DNA of 17,704 nucleotides, from the NCBI GenBank assembly GCA_958446785.1, contig CAUCXP010000012.1, forward strand, positions 1 to 17,704, written 5' to 3'. This document shows, in pieces, positions 12,221 to 17,704 of the stretch; within the stretch, counting starts at the first letter, position 1; each line of letters starts with the position of its first letter. The position numbers were made by a program, and so were the translations under genes. This DNA comes from an uncultured Collinsella sp. (GTDB lineage: Bacteria; Actinomycetota; Coriobacteriia; Coriobacteriales; Coriobacteriaceae). The notes beneath the pieces are model-generated. The model saw only the letters and a list, made by a program, of their open reading frames with translations, made no database searches and was not told the DNA's origin.

Positions 12221-13231
12221 ATGAGCGAAGCAGTTGAGGCCGAGATCATCGAGCCCGAGGAGGCGTCAGAGCTGACCGTGGCGTACTCCCCCGCCGTGAT
12301 CGAGGCCAACTTCGACGCCCTGGAGGCGCACGTGCGCAGGCTGGTGGCCGACTACGAGGGCGCGACCTACGACATGGGCAAGGACGAGAACGTGAAGGCC
12401 GCCAAGCGCGACCGCGCCTACCTCAACGGCATCGCCAAGGAGATAGACGAGCGCCGCAAGGCCGTGAGCCGCGAGTACACGAAGCCCCTGGCCGTGTTCG
12501 AGGACAGGTGCAAGGCCGTGGCGGGCATCGCGAAGCAGGCAGCCGACGGCATCAAGGCGCAGCTGGACGAGGCCGAGGAGGAGCGCCAGCTGCGCGCGTA
12601 CGCCAAGCTGCGGGGGCACTACGAGGAGTTCGCCGGGCTGCTGGCCCCCGTCGTGCCCTATGAGCGTTTCCACGAGAAGCAGTGGACCAACAAGACCTTC
12701 GGCGAGGTGAAGGCATTCAAGGCCCTGGAGGCCAAGGTGGAGCGCCTGGCCCAGGACTGGGAAACCCTCAAGGCGCAGTTCCAGGGCGAGCCGTTCTACG
12801 ACGAGGCCGAGCGCGAGCTGTTCGCCACCCTGGACCTGGGCGCGGCCATAACGGCGGCGCACAAGGCCGAGGAGGAGCGCCGGCGCATCGCCGAGCTGAA
12901 GGCGGCCATGGAGCCGGAACCCGTGGAAGAGCCCGAGCCCGAAGCCGAAGCGGTGCCCGAGCCCGCGGAATGCCAGCCCGCAGAGTTCCCGCAGCCGCTT
13001 GAGCAGATGCCCGAGCCGCAGCCCGCGCCCATGCCCGCCCCGGTGCCGCCAGCGCCGCCCGCACCGGCACCCGTGGCCATGGCGGGCGACCCGTGGACGG
13101 TCGTGGTGCCGTGCGCCACGCGCGAGCAGATGCAGGGCGTCGCGGCGGCCCTCAAGGCGCAGGGCGTCGTGGGCACCATCATGCACGGCACGGTGGGCCA
13201 GGTTTACGAGCGGATGAACGGAGGCTACTAG
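12221..13231 (+). CDS. DUF1351-type phage protein with Pro/Glu-rich linker, 336 aa
   Basis: Residues about 18-225 look like DUF1351, a long helical domain common in phage recombination cassettes next to single-strand annealing proteins. The visible pattern is an N-terminal strand, then VKAAKRDRAYLNGIAKEIDE and repeated charged heptads, probably coiled coil. Then comes a low-complexity linker of Pro, Glu and Ala (about 227-287), and last a small domain of about 45 residues (DPWTVVVPCATREQMQGVAA to the end) that looks folded and may bind a partner. It starts directly after the previous stop and is followed 1 base later by the ERF gene. The molecular role of DUF1351 is unknown. Context suggests help in annealing or nuclease steps. 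Confidence 0.8.
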   Translation: MSEAVEAEIIEPEEASELTVAYSPAVIEANFDALEAHVRRLVADYEGATYDMGKDENVKAAKRDRAYLNGIAKEIDERRKAVSREYTKPLAVFEDRCKAVAGIAKQAADGIKAQLDEAEEERQLRAYAKLRGHYEEFAGLLAPVVPYERFHEKQWTNKTFGEVKAFKALEAKVERLAQDWETLKAQFQGEPFYDEAERELFATLDLGAAITAAHKAEEERRRIAELKAAMEPEPVEEPEPEAEAVPEPAECQPAEFPQPLEQMPEPQPAPMPAPVPPAPPAPAPVAMAGDPWTVVVPCATREQMQGVAAALKAQGVVGTIMHGTVGQVYERMNGGY

Positions 13232-13232
13232 C

Positions 13233-13805
13233 ATGACCCAGGAACAGCAGTCCATCGACCTCATGGCGGCCGTTGCCCGCGTGCAGCGCGCCGTGGTGGT
13301 GCCCAAGGCCAAGTACAACGCTTTCGGCAAGTTCAGCTACCGCAGCTACGAGGACATAGTGGCCGCGCTGAAGGAGCCGTGCGCCAAGGAGGGCCTGGCG
13401 TTCTTCATGACCGACGAGCTGGTGCAGATAGGCGACCGCTACTACGTGAAGTCCACGGCGTGCGTGTTCCCCGCCGAGGGCGGCGAGGGCCTGCTGCAGG
13501 TGAGCGCCTACGCCCGCGAGGACGAGCACAAGAAGGGCTCGGACGACGCCCAGGTGACCGGCATGGCGTCGAGCTACGCCCGCAAGTACGCGCTGTGCGG
13601 CGCGTTCGCCATCGACGGGCAGAGCGATCCCGACGCCATGGAGGAGCAGCCCGCGCCCGAGGAGAAGCAGCCGCCCGCAGACGGCCCCTTCACGGCCCAC
13701 TGCCGCAGCTGCGGGGCGCGCTACCAGTTCGCCAGCATGCCGCAGTACATGGAGTTCGTGGCCAACAGCCCGTGCTGCCCGCGCCCCGACTGGCAGGTGG
13801 AGTAG
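13233..13805 (+). CDS. erf: ERF-family single-strand annealing protein with C-terminal cysteine motif
   Basis: Anneals complementary single strands in phage recombination. Residues about 8-132 match the ERF superfamily core: KYNAFGKFSYRSYEDIVAAL near 27-46, and the strongly conserved DDAQVTGMASSYARKYALCG near 104-123 that ends in the short aliphatic and acidic stretch FAIDGQSDPD. After an acidic Pro/Glu linker (about 136-152) comes a small module with CRSC (157, 160) and CC (181, 182), possibly a zinc finger. Many ERF proteins end in a variable domain, and this one would add DNA binding. It starts 1 base after the DUF1351 stop and is followed directly by the next ATG. SSB is two genes on, the normal partner for an annealase. 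Confidence 0.9.
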   Translation: MTQEQQSIDLMAAVARVQRAVVVPKAKYNAFGKFSYRSYEDIVAALKEPCAKEGLAFFMTDELVQIGDRYYVKSTACVFPAEGGEGLLQVSAYAREDEHKKGSDDAQVTGMASSYARKYALCGAFAIDGQSDPDAMEEQPAPEEKQPPADGPFTAHCRSCGARYQFASMPQYMEFVANSPCCPRPDWQVE

Positions 13806-14159
13806 ATGCAGGCGCTCACCGAGGAGCTGGACGAGCTGACCGACAGGCTGGAGGCCGAGCTGAAGACCTGCAAGGAGTCGGGCTGCCAGTACGCCGAGAA
13901 CGAGGCCGAGTACCGCAAGGCCCTGCGCATCGCCATCCTGAACGAGCGCCAGAAGGGCACTCCCGTCACCATCATCGGCGACGTGTGCCGGGGCCAGGAG
14001 CAGATAGCGGAGGCCAAGCGCCGCCGCGACTGCTCCGAGGCCATCTACAAGGCCTCGCAGGAGGCCATCAACGTAATCAAGCTGCGTATCCGCATGGTGG
14101 ACGCGCAGATCACCCGCATCTGGAACAGCGGGGACGTAACCCAAGGAGGGTATCTATGA
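13806..14159 (+). CDS. Hypothetical coiled-coil phage protein, 117 aa
   Basis: Not recognised by family. Almost all helical: residues 1-20 (MQALTEELDELTDRLEAELK) have clear heptads, and 70-110 form a second long helix. A short non-helical piece, TPVTIIGDVCRGQ, lies between them. This looks like an antiparallel coiled coil. The ATG directly follows the ERF stop codon, and the stop overlaps the SSB start as ATGA. The tight coupling between annealase and SSB suggests a part in the recombination cassette, but there is no direct evidence. Confidence 0.8.
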   Translation: MQALTEELDELTDRLEAELKTCKESGCQYAENEAEYRKALRIAILNERQKGTPVTIIGDVCRGQEQIAEAKRRRDCSEAIYKASQEAINVIKLRIRMVDAQITRIWNSGDVTQGGYL

Positions 14160-14728
14160 GCATCAACCGCGTGTGCATATCCGGCAACCTGACCCGCGAC
14201 CCCGTGCTGCGCTCCACGTCTGGCGGCATGTCCGTGCTGTCCATGGGCGTGGCCGTCAACGACCGCCGCAAGAACCAGCAGACCGGGCAGTGGGAGGACT
14301 ACCCGAACTTCGTGGACTGCACGCTATTCGGCACCCGCGGCGAGAAGCTGGCGCAGTACCTCGCCAAGGGCAGCAAGGTGGCCGTCGAGGGCAAGCTGCG
14401 CTACCGCAGCTGGAACGACCAGCAGACCGGCCAGAAGCGCAGCGCGCTGGAGGTCGTGGTGGACGAGCTGGAGTTCATGAGCGGCCAGCAACGGCAGCAG
14501 GGCTACGCGCCGCAGCAGTACGCGCCCCAGGCGGCCCCGCAAGCGCCGCAGGCCCGCACGTACGGCCAGGGACGCCCCGCCCCGGCACCTGCGCCGCAGC
14601 AGCCCGCCTACGCGCCGCAGCCGGCCACTCAGCAGGCGTACGCGCCACAGCAGCCCGCGCCGCAGCAGCAGGCCATGCCGCAGCAGCAGGCCATGCCCGA
14701 TCTGTACGACGAGGATATCCCGTTTTAG
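14156..14728 (+). CDS. ssb: Single-stranded DNA-binding protein
   Basis: Binds and protects single strands during replication and recombination, as a homotetramer in this family. The OB-fold domain covers residues 1 to about 108: MSINRVCISGNLTRDPVLRS at the start, then VLSMGVAVNDRR, FVDCTLFGTRGEKLAQYLAK and GSKVAVEGKLRYRSW. A low-complexity linker rich in Gln, Ala and Pro follows (about 110-180). The C-terminal tip DEDIPF is the acidic tail that docks partner proteins. All parts are intact at 190 residues. The ATG at 14156 has AAGGAGGGTATCT and overlaps the previous stop. Confidence 0.97.
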   Translation: MSINRVCISGNLTRDPVLRSTSGGMSVLSMGVAVNDRRKNQQTGQWEDYPNFVDCTLFGTRGEKLAQYLAKGSKVAVEGKLRYRSWNDQQTGQKRSALEVVVDELEFMSGQQRQQGYAPQQYAPQAAPQAPQARTYGQGRPAPAPAPQQPAYAPQPATQQAYAPQQPAPQQQAMPQQQAMPDLYDEDIPF

Positions 14729-14747
14729 GGAAGGCGACGGCGACACT

Positions 14748-15449
14748 ATGGGCATGGTTATACACGACGACTTCTGGGCGGCCGCGCAGGCCATGCCCGA
14801 GAAGCAGCGCGCGCCGTTCATCTACGCCATCGTCGAGTACCGGTTCACGGGCAAGGAGCCGCAGGGCAGCCCCGCGTGGCTGCCTACCTTCCTGGTGCTC
14901 AAGGGCAGGCTCGACATGGGCGACGAGAAGAGCGAGCGCGCAAGGAAGGCGGCCAACGCCCGCTGGGGCAACAGGCCGGGGAAGGAAGACGCGGTGGACG
15001 ATGCGGCGGCACGGGCGCAAGCCGATGCGCAAGCACATGCGGGAGCATATGCGGATACAGATGCAGTCGCACATGCGCAAGCAGATGCGGATGCACATGC
15101 AGGCGCATCGAGTTGCGGCAATGCAGAGGTTGAGGTTGAGGTTGAGTATATAGATAACCCCTTAATCCCCTTTGACGAAATCGTGCATGCGCTCAACGAG
15201 GCAGCCGGCACCCGCTACCGCTCAAGCAGCGCCAAGACCCGCAGGCTGATACACGCCCGCTGGGCCGAGGGCTACCGCCTCCCCGACTTCCTGGCCGTCA
15301 TCGACACGATGGCAGCCGAGTGGGCGGGCGACCCGAAGATGGCCAAGTACCTGCGGCCCTCCACGCTGTTCTCGCCGAAGTTCGAGGACTACGTGAACCG
15401 CAGCCCGAAGCGGAGGAAGGAGGCCGACGGCTATGCCGAGTACGACTAG
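14748..15449 (+). CDS. Phage replisome organizer (replication initiator), carries putative origin
   Basis: Predicted origin-binding initiator comparable in position to lambda O or SPP1 gp38. The N-terminal 80 residues (HDDFWAAAQAMPEKQRAPF, later RARKAANARWGNRPG) resemble DUF6291-type phage N-domains. The C-terminal part (about 141-216, from IPFDEIVHALNEAAGTRYRS to LRPSTLFSPKFEDYV) matches the conserved phage C-terminal domain phg_2220_C seen in replication proteins. Between them is a repetitive linker of Ala, Gln, Asp and His encoded by 12-bp DNA iterons. The ATG at 14748 follows GGGAAGG at a rather long spacing; an ATG at 14754 is also possible. The stop overlaps the start of the DnaC-like loader by 17 bases, and an initiator-loader pair is the usual order. 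Confidence 0.86.
   Translation: MGMVIHDDFWAAAQAMPEKQRAPFIYAIVEYRFTGKEPQGSPAWLPTFLVLKGRLDMGDEKSERARKAANARWGNRPGKEDAVDDAAARAQADAQAHAGAYADTDAVAHAQADADAHAGASSCGNAEVEVEVEYIDNPLIPFDEIVHALNEAAGTRYRSSSAKTRRLIHARWAEGYRLPDFLAVIDTMAAEWAGDPKMAKYLRPSTLFSPKFEDYVNRSPKRRKEADGYAEYD
15017..15180 (+). other. Putative phage replication origin: 12-bp iterons plus AT-rich stretch
   Basis: Seven consecutive 12-base units (15017-15100), each ending ATGC, with a degenerate eighth to 15112. Examples are GCAAGCACATGC (15029), GCAAGCAGATGC (15077) and GGATGCACATGC (15089). Next is GAGGTT three times (15126-15143) and then an AT-rich run beginning TATATAGATAA (15147). Iterons next to an AT-rich segment inside the initiator gene is the lambda-type origin layout. 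The function is inferred. Confidence 0.6.
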
Positions 15450-16161
15450 CTGCCCGCACTGCGGGGCGCAGCTCGAAGGCAACTACATGACGCTGGCGGG
15501 CCGCCGCATGTTCTGCGGATGGAAGCCGTGCAGCTGCCCCGGGGCGGAGGCCGAGCGCGCCGAGCGGGCGCGCCTAGAGGCCCGCGCCGAGGCCGAGAGG
15601 GCCGCCGTCAAGCGCCGGCGCGCCTACGAGCGGGCCGGCATCAAGCCGCGCTTCATGGCCGCCGCCTCCCCCATGGCCTGCGACATAGCCGAGGGGGTGC
15701 GCCGGGGGCGCGGGGCGTACATCTGCGGCCCGGTCGGCACCGGCAAGACGCACCTCGCCAGCGCCGTGGCACGGCTTCTGGTGGACGGCGGCACCAGCGT
15801 GAGGGTGACCGACATGCTGGGCGTGCTGGCCGCCATCAAGGGCACCTACGGCGGAGACGGCACCGAGGACGGCGTGCTGTCGCGGCTGTCCCGCGTGGGG
15901 TGCCTGGTGCTGGACGACCTCGGCAAGGAGTCCCCCACCGACTGGACGCTGGGCCAGGTGTTCCGCGTCGTGAACGACAGGTACGAGAACATGAGGCCCG
16001 TGGTCGTGACCACGCAGTACGGCAAGGGCGACCTCATACGCCGCCTGGCCAAGAACGGCGACGAGGAGACGGCGGTGGCCATCGTGAGCCGCCTGTCGGA
16101 GATGTGCGACAAGTACGAGCTGCAAGGCAAGGACAGGAGGCTATCGAATGGCAAACGTTGA
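15433..16161 (+). CDS. DnaC/DnaI-like helicase loader ATPase
   Basis: AAA+ ATPase that loads the replicative helicase at the phage origin. The 242-residue protein has an N-terminal cysteine cluster (C7, C10, C28 and C33/C35), typical of DnaI-like loaders that bind zinc. An Arg/Glu-rich helix (about 39-66) follows, and then the AAA+ core. That core has Walker A GPVGTGKTH (99-107), Walker B CLVLDDLGKE (157-166), sensor I PVVVTTQYGKGD (about 189-200) and a later arginine-containing RLSEM (220-224). All are intact. The ATG at 15433 overlaps the initiator stop by 17 bases. It overlaps the HNH gene by 14 bases at its end. Confidence 0.92.
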   Translation: MPSTTSCPHCGAQLEGNYMTLAGRRMFCGWKPCSCPGAEAERAERARLEARAEAERAAVKRRRAYERAGIKPRFMAAASPMACDIAEGVRRGRGAYICGPVGTGKTHLASAVARLLVDGGTSVRVTDMLGVLAAIKGTYGGDGTEDGVLSRLSRVGCLVLDDLGKESPTDWTLGQVFRVVNDRYENMRPVVVTTQYGKGDLIRRLAKNGDEETAVAIVSRLSEMCDKYELQGKDRRLSNGKR

Positions 16162-16543
16162 CACGCTGCCCGAGATCCTGCGCCCCCTCATGGAGGGGCC
16201 GAGCATCGAGACGCCCAGGTGCGCCGTGTGCGGCGCGCCGTGGCCGCTCAACCGCCACCACATTGTGAGGCGCGGGGCGGGCAAGCTGTTCCGCGACGGA
16301 CGCGAGGTTCCCAAGCCCACGGTGATGCTGTGCGGCAGCGGCAACGGCAGCGGCTGCCACGGGCTGGCGCACGCCAACAGGCTGCACTTCCGCTGGGTCA
16401 GGGCCGAGCAGAGGTTCAACCGCCCCGCCCCGCCGGGCTCGGGGCACTGGGAGTACCTGCTGCTGCCGGAACCGACCAAGTACGCGGATGCCCTGGCCAT
16501 GGACGGCTGGGGTCGGCTGCCGAGGGGCAGGCGGTGCATGTGA
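16148..16543 (+). CDS. HNH-like zinc protein, probable endonuclease
   Basis: The 131-residue product has the layout of a small HNH protein: CAVCG (C25, C28), then NRHHIVRRGAG with His37 and His38 as the catalytic and metal region, and CGSGNGSGCHG (C62, C70, H71) followed by AHANRLHF. The two cysteine pairs would bind a structural zinc around the beta-beta-alpha metal fold. In phages such proteins cut DNA near packaging or replication genes, or act in recombination. The ATG at 16148 lies inside the end of the DnaC-like gene, and the stop overlaps the next start as GTGA. The final Asn or His of the HNH triad is plausible (N77 or H80) but not certain. Confidence 0.78.
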   Translation: MANVDTLPEILRPLMEGPSIETPRCAVCGAPWPLNRHHIVRRGAGKLFRDGREVPKPTVMLCGSGNGSGCHGLAHANRLHFRWVRAEQRFNRPAPPGSGHWEYLLLPEPTKYADALAMDGWGRLPRGRRCM

Positions 16544-16788
16544 GCGGGTACGAGCCTTCAAGCGGGTGGAACCTCCCGCCCGGGTGCTTCGAGTCCGACC
16601 CCAGGGCACCGTGGAACCGGCCCGACCCGTGGGAGGGCCGCACGTGCCGGGAGTGCCGCTTCTGCGGCCGCGTGCAGGGCGCTGGCGGCGAGGCCGTGTG
16701 CGCCCGCGACGCCATGACGGGCGGCGGCCCCGACGTGGAGGCGGTAGACGAGACAAGCGAGGCATGCGAGTGCTTCGAGTTCGAATAG
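16540..16788 (+). CDS. Small cysteine-rich phage protein, 82 aa
   Basis: Unrecognised protein beginning with GTG in a GTGA overlap with the HNH gene. The middle holds CRECRFCG (near residues 35-42), with further cysteines in VCARD and ECFEFE, which suggests a zinc-bound knuckle. The C-terminus is strongly acidic. No helix-turn-helix, membrane segment or catalytic motif is seen. Such proteins are common fillers in actinobacterial phage early operons; function unknown. Confidence 0.68.
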   Translation: MSGYEPSSGWNLPPGCFESDPRAPWNRPDPWEGRTCRECRFCGRVQGAGGEAVCARDAMTGGGPDVEAVDETSEACECFEFE

Positions 16789-16799
16789 GAGACGAAACG

Positions 16800-17009
16800 A
16801 TGAAGAAGATCTACGCGGTGGCCACGGAGAGCGACGTGGTGCTGGCGTTCGAGAGCAGATCGGACGCAGACGAGTACGCAGGCGAGCACGACGGCATGGC
16901 GGTGCTGCCGGTGCCGTGCGTGGGGGCCTACGAGTACCCCAGCGAGAAGCCGGCCACCGACTGGGACCGAATCGCCGACGTTCTGCCGAAGGGAGGCGAA
17001 CAGGCATGA
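16800..17009 (+). CDS. Small phage protein, 69 aa
   Basis: Not recognised as a family. The ATG at 16800 has an AGGAG site at 16787-16791. The first 38 residues (MKKIYAVATESDVVLAFESR and on through DADEYAGEHDGMAV) predict a beta-strand, strand, helix, strand order, like small phage proteins that display a value and adjust it, but I would not name one. The C-terminus is less ordered. The stop overlaps the next start as ATGA. Confidence 0.72.
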   Translation: MKKIYAVATESDVVLAFESRSDADEYAGEHDGMAVLPVPCVGAYEYPSEKPATDWDRIADVLPKGGEQA

Positions 17010-17221
17010 GGCTGTACATGTGCGCATGCGAACGCTGCGGCAAGGAGGTGCCGGCGACCCTGGCGGGTTACGCCAAGATGGTGCTGAGGGACAGCGCGCG
17101 AATCGACGGCAAGGCAAGGGCCTTGTGCCAGGAGTGCGCCGATACAGCCTTCCGAAAAACGCTACTGCGCTGCCAGGATCGAGATCCAGGTAGCTTCTGT
17201 CCTGATGCATGCCTGGTCTGA
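17006..17221 (+). pseudogene. Small cysteine-rich phage protein, chimeric C-terminus
   Basis: The ATG at 17006 overlaps the previous stop (ATGA). The first 50 or so residues are phage-like, with two cysteine pairs (CERCGKEV and LCQECADTAF) that could hold one zinc ion. From about 17150-17178 onward the same frame runs out of register through a foreign RelA/SpoT gene, so the last 20 or so residues (roughly TLLRCQDRDPGSFCPDACLV) are probably not native. The true end of this gene is not in the window. Confidence 0.65.
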
Positions 17222-17704
17222 GGTGGAACATGACCTGGTGTATAAGCCTATGCAGGGAACACTTTCTGAGGAAGAACTGGCTATCTTAGATGAATTAAAT
17301 GGTCTGGTGCTTACCGGTGAAATCGCCCTGGAACGGCTTCAGGCTGCTGGAAATGAAAGGATTCAGAACAGTAAAGCTACTTTTGCCAATCAGTTTGAGC
17401 TTGCCTCTTATTTATATAATTATTTAAGCAATAATTTCCTTCCGGAAGATATCAAGCTTCGTATGGGAAATATTGAGCTGCTGTTCCGCTTTTTAAGCAG
17501 CTTAAAGATATTACGGGCAAAAGATATCGGACCTATCGTAAAGTCTGTAAAATTTGAAAAAGACAAACGTACCATTTCCCAGCAGATCATTGACCAGATC
17601 ATCAGCGGAAATGAAAAGAGATACCAGGCATACCAGAAGCTGCGCTCCGATGACTCCAATTTAACGGTGGAACATCAGGAAGCCATCAACTACTTCTTTG
17701 GCCA
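17178..17704 (+). CDS. RelA/SpoT-type (p)ppGpp synthetase, C-terminal fragment, from another organism
   Basis: The frame is open to the window end and encodes IEIQVASVLMHAWSEVEHDL followed by VYKPMQGTLSEEE. This is the conserved end of the RelA/SpoT nucleotidyltransferase domain: E-x-Q binds the substrate and H-x-W is typical. The following helical region (to RYQAYQKLRSDDSNL and INYFFG) fits single-domain synthetases of Lachnospiraceae-like Firmicutes. The N-terminal part with the catalytic core is missing, because the upstream bases are phage sequence. Base composition and codon use differ sharply from the left: many TTA leucine and AAA codons, which are rare before it. It makes no sense as part of the phage operon. 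Confidence 0.82.
   Translation, partial: MEIQVASVLMHAWSEVEHDLVYKPMQGTLSEEELAILDELNGLVLTGEIALERLQAAGNERIQNSKATFANQFELASYLYNYLSNNFLPEDIKLRMGNIELLFRFLSSLKILRAKDIGPIVKSVKFEKDKRTISQQIIDQIISGNEKRYQAYQKLRSDDSNLTVEHQEAINYFFG

Noticed and set aside
12266..13330. Minus-strand frame of 354 codons in the phage operon
   Set aside because: It is antisense to the DUF1351 and ERF genes, has His/Leu/Gly-rich composition typical of shadows, and has no ribosome binding site that I trust.
15017..15112. 12-bp repeats as a CRISPR array
   Set aside because: The units are contiguous with no spacers and are too short for CRISPR repeats. They lie in a coding frame.
8195..17150. A hidden defence or toxin-antitoxin system in the phage operon
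   Set aside because: I looked for paired toxin and antitoxin shapes and for known defence domains. I found none that I can support; the unknown small proteins fit ordinary early phage genes.

Overview
The window looks like the chromosome of a gut Coriobacteriia species, most likely Collinsella or a close relative. This rests on the moderately high GC, the housekeeping proteins (NagB, EIIA, GlmM, S9, L13) and the intergenic repeats. It carries the early region of an integrated, GC-rich prophage or phage-like element. The taxonomic call is recognition of protein style and was not checked by a search.

Layout. (1) 1-320: the 5' part of an IS200/IS605-family element on the minus strand, with its end hairpins. 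(2) 325-5330: host genes, all on the minus strand: patatin-like lipase, rplM-rpsI (with a clear promoter and a strong terminator), glmM, a PTS EIIA protein and nagB. GlmM, EIIA and NagB all bear on amino-sugar metabolism. (3) 5331-5898: a gene-free repeat region with a 62-bp tandem repeat, several perfect hairpins and a 41-bp direct repeat. The second copy of the direct repeat ends 1 bp before the integrase stop codon. (4) 5899-8093, minus strand: a large serine recombinase and an S24-type repressor. Both lack residues normally conserved in their families. (5) 8094-8194: a divergent control region with an AT-rich palindrome over the rightward promoter. (6) 8195-about 17150, plus strand: a compact early operon, many of whose genes overlap by ATGA or GTGA. 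It encodes a Cro-like protein, small unknowns, a RusA-like resolvase, a ParB-like protein, a DUF1351 protein, an ERF annealing protein, SSB, a replisome organizer, a DnaC-like helicase loader, an HNH protein and small cysteine-rich proteins. (7) From about 17150-17178 to the end: an AT-richer sequence with different codon use that encodes the C-terminal part of a RelA/SpoT-type synthetase, resembling a Lachnospiraceae-like Firmicute. The switch falls inside a phage gene and is most likely an assembly chimera.

How the genes work together: repressor and Cro-like protein form the lysogeny switch, and the serine recombinase integrates the element. ERF, SSB and RusA form a recombination module. 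The organizer and DnaC-like loader would bring the host helicase to an origin that I place at 12-bp iterons inside the organizer gene. No structural, lysis or packaging genes are in the window, so it covers only one end of the element. I found no tRNA, rRNA, CRISPR array or recognisable defence system. The most notable items are the probable replication origin, the non-canonical repressor and integrase active or metal sites, the integrase tail encoded by a terminator, an apparent frameshift at a G7 run, and the chimeric right end.
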